Positions 63,961-64,000 of a stretch of 64,000 nt of DNA are shown piece after piece. The stretch spans positions 111,183-175,182 of the forward strand of contig JAFEKR010000062.1 in assembly GCA_019022495.1 (NCBI GenBank), read 5' to 3'. The position numbers and the translations under genes are program-made. This DNA comes from Epichloe hybrida. Its lineage: Eukaryota; Ascomycota; Sordariomycetes; Hypocreales; Clavicipitaceae. Numbering within the stretch: the first letter of the stretch is position 1; every line of letters starts with the position of its first letter. Under the pieces are notes generated by a model, which ran no database searches, had not been told where the DNA came from, and saw only the letters and a list, made by a program, of their open reading frames with translations.

Positions 63961-64000
63961 TATACTATTTACCAGCTCTAGCCAGCATTGCTAGCTATTC

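Larger units (their letters stand above)
62338..64000 (+). other. Nuclear copy of mitochondrial DNA (NUMT) with nad1 and its intron ORFs
   Basis: From about 62338 the sequence is AT-rich and mitochondrial in style: UGA-Trp codons, nad1 exons and homing-endonuclease domains. It continues past the window end. Contained parts are given separately. Inactivating changes in nad1 and the direct join to a nuclear-type LTR argue for a nuclear insertion. A mis-joined mitochondrial contig is the alternative. Confidence 0.75.

Overview
The window looks like nuclear DNA of a filamentous ascomycete, most likely a sordariomycete of the Hypocreales type. The reasons are short GT-AG (and two GC-AG) introns of 45-160 bp, a typical ascomycete gene repertoire (Zn2Cys6 regulators, a siderophore transporter, a chitin deacetylase with a chitin-binding domain, an RBM25-like splicing factor, a LAMMER kinase), and an AT-rich retrotransposon relic with the TpA-rich signature of repeat-induced point mutation (RIP). 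No species can be named from the sequence alone. About 22 protein genes are supported. Exon joins were read by eye from reading frames, splice consensus and family expectation, not computed.

Layout. 0-10 kb: the 3' end of a disordered protein (possibly HAUS6), mitoribosomal protein bS21m on the minus strand, a divergent RRM/PWI splicing factor, a DUF2235 alpha/beta-hydrolase and a membrane-anchored SDR. 11-21.6 kb: chitin deacetylase, siderophore MFS transporter, a stretch of decayed coding sequence, a TauD-type sulfonate dioxygenase and a GH16 glucanase-like protein. 22-31 kb: PIG-L GPI de-N-acetylase, two GT32-type mannosyltransferase-like genes and a complete LAMMER kinase. 32-45 kb: catalase-peroxidase with a one-base frameshift, two Zn2Cys6 regulators bracketing a SAM methyltransferase, and a large disordered protein. 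47-57 kb: GH20 hexosaminidase, an MFS transporter beside an ATP-grasp ligase (a possible small biosynthetic unit) and an atypical kinase-like protein.

From about 57.4 kb the character changes. A 225-bp MITE-like inverted-repeat element is followed by a heavily RIP-degraded minus-strand Ty1/copia element (58.27-61.71 kb). A sharp border then leads into a non-degraded LTR (61.71-62.16 kb), and after that into mitochondrial-type DNA running off the window (62.34-64.0 kb). This last segment carries nad1, a GIY-YIG homing-endonuclease ORF inside it, and a second, diverged copy of the nad1 3' exon. The nad1 copies hold stop codons explained by TpG-to-TpA changes, so the segment reads as a nuclear copy of mitochondrial DNA (NUMT).

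Together the genes give no single pathway. Cell-surface glycan functions recur (chitin deacetylase, GH16, PIG-L, two GT32, GH20), and the most distinctive signal is the mobile-intron/exon-duplication arrangement in the NUMT.
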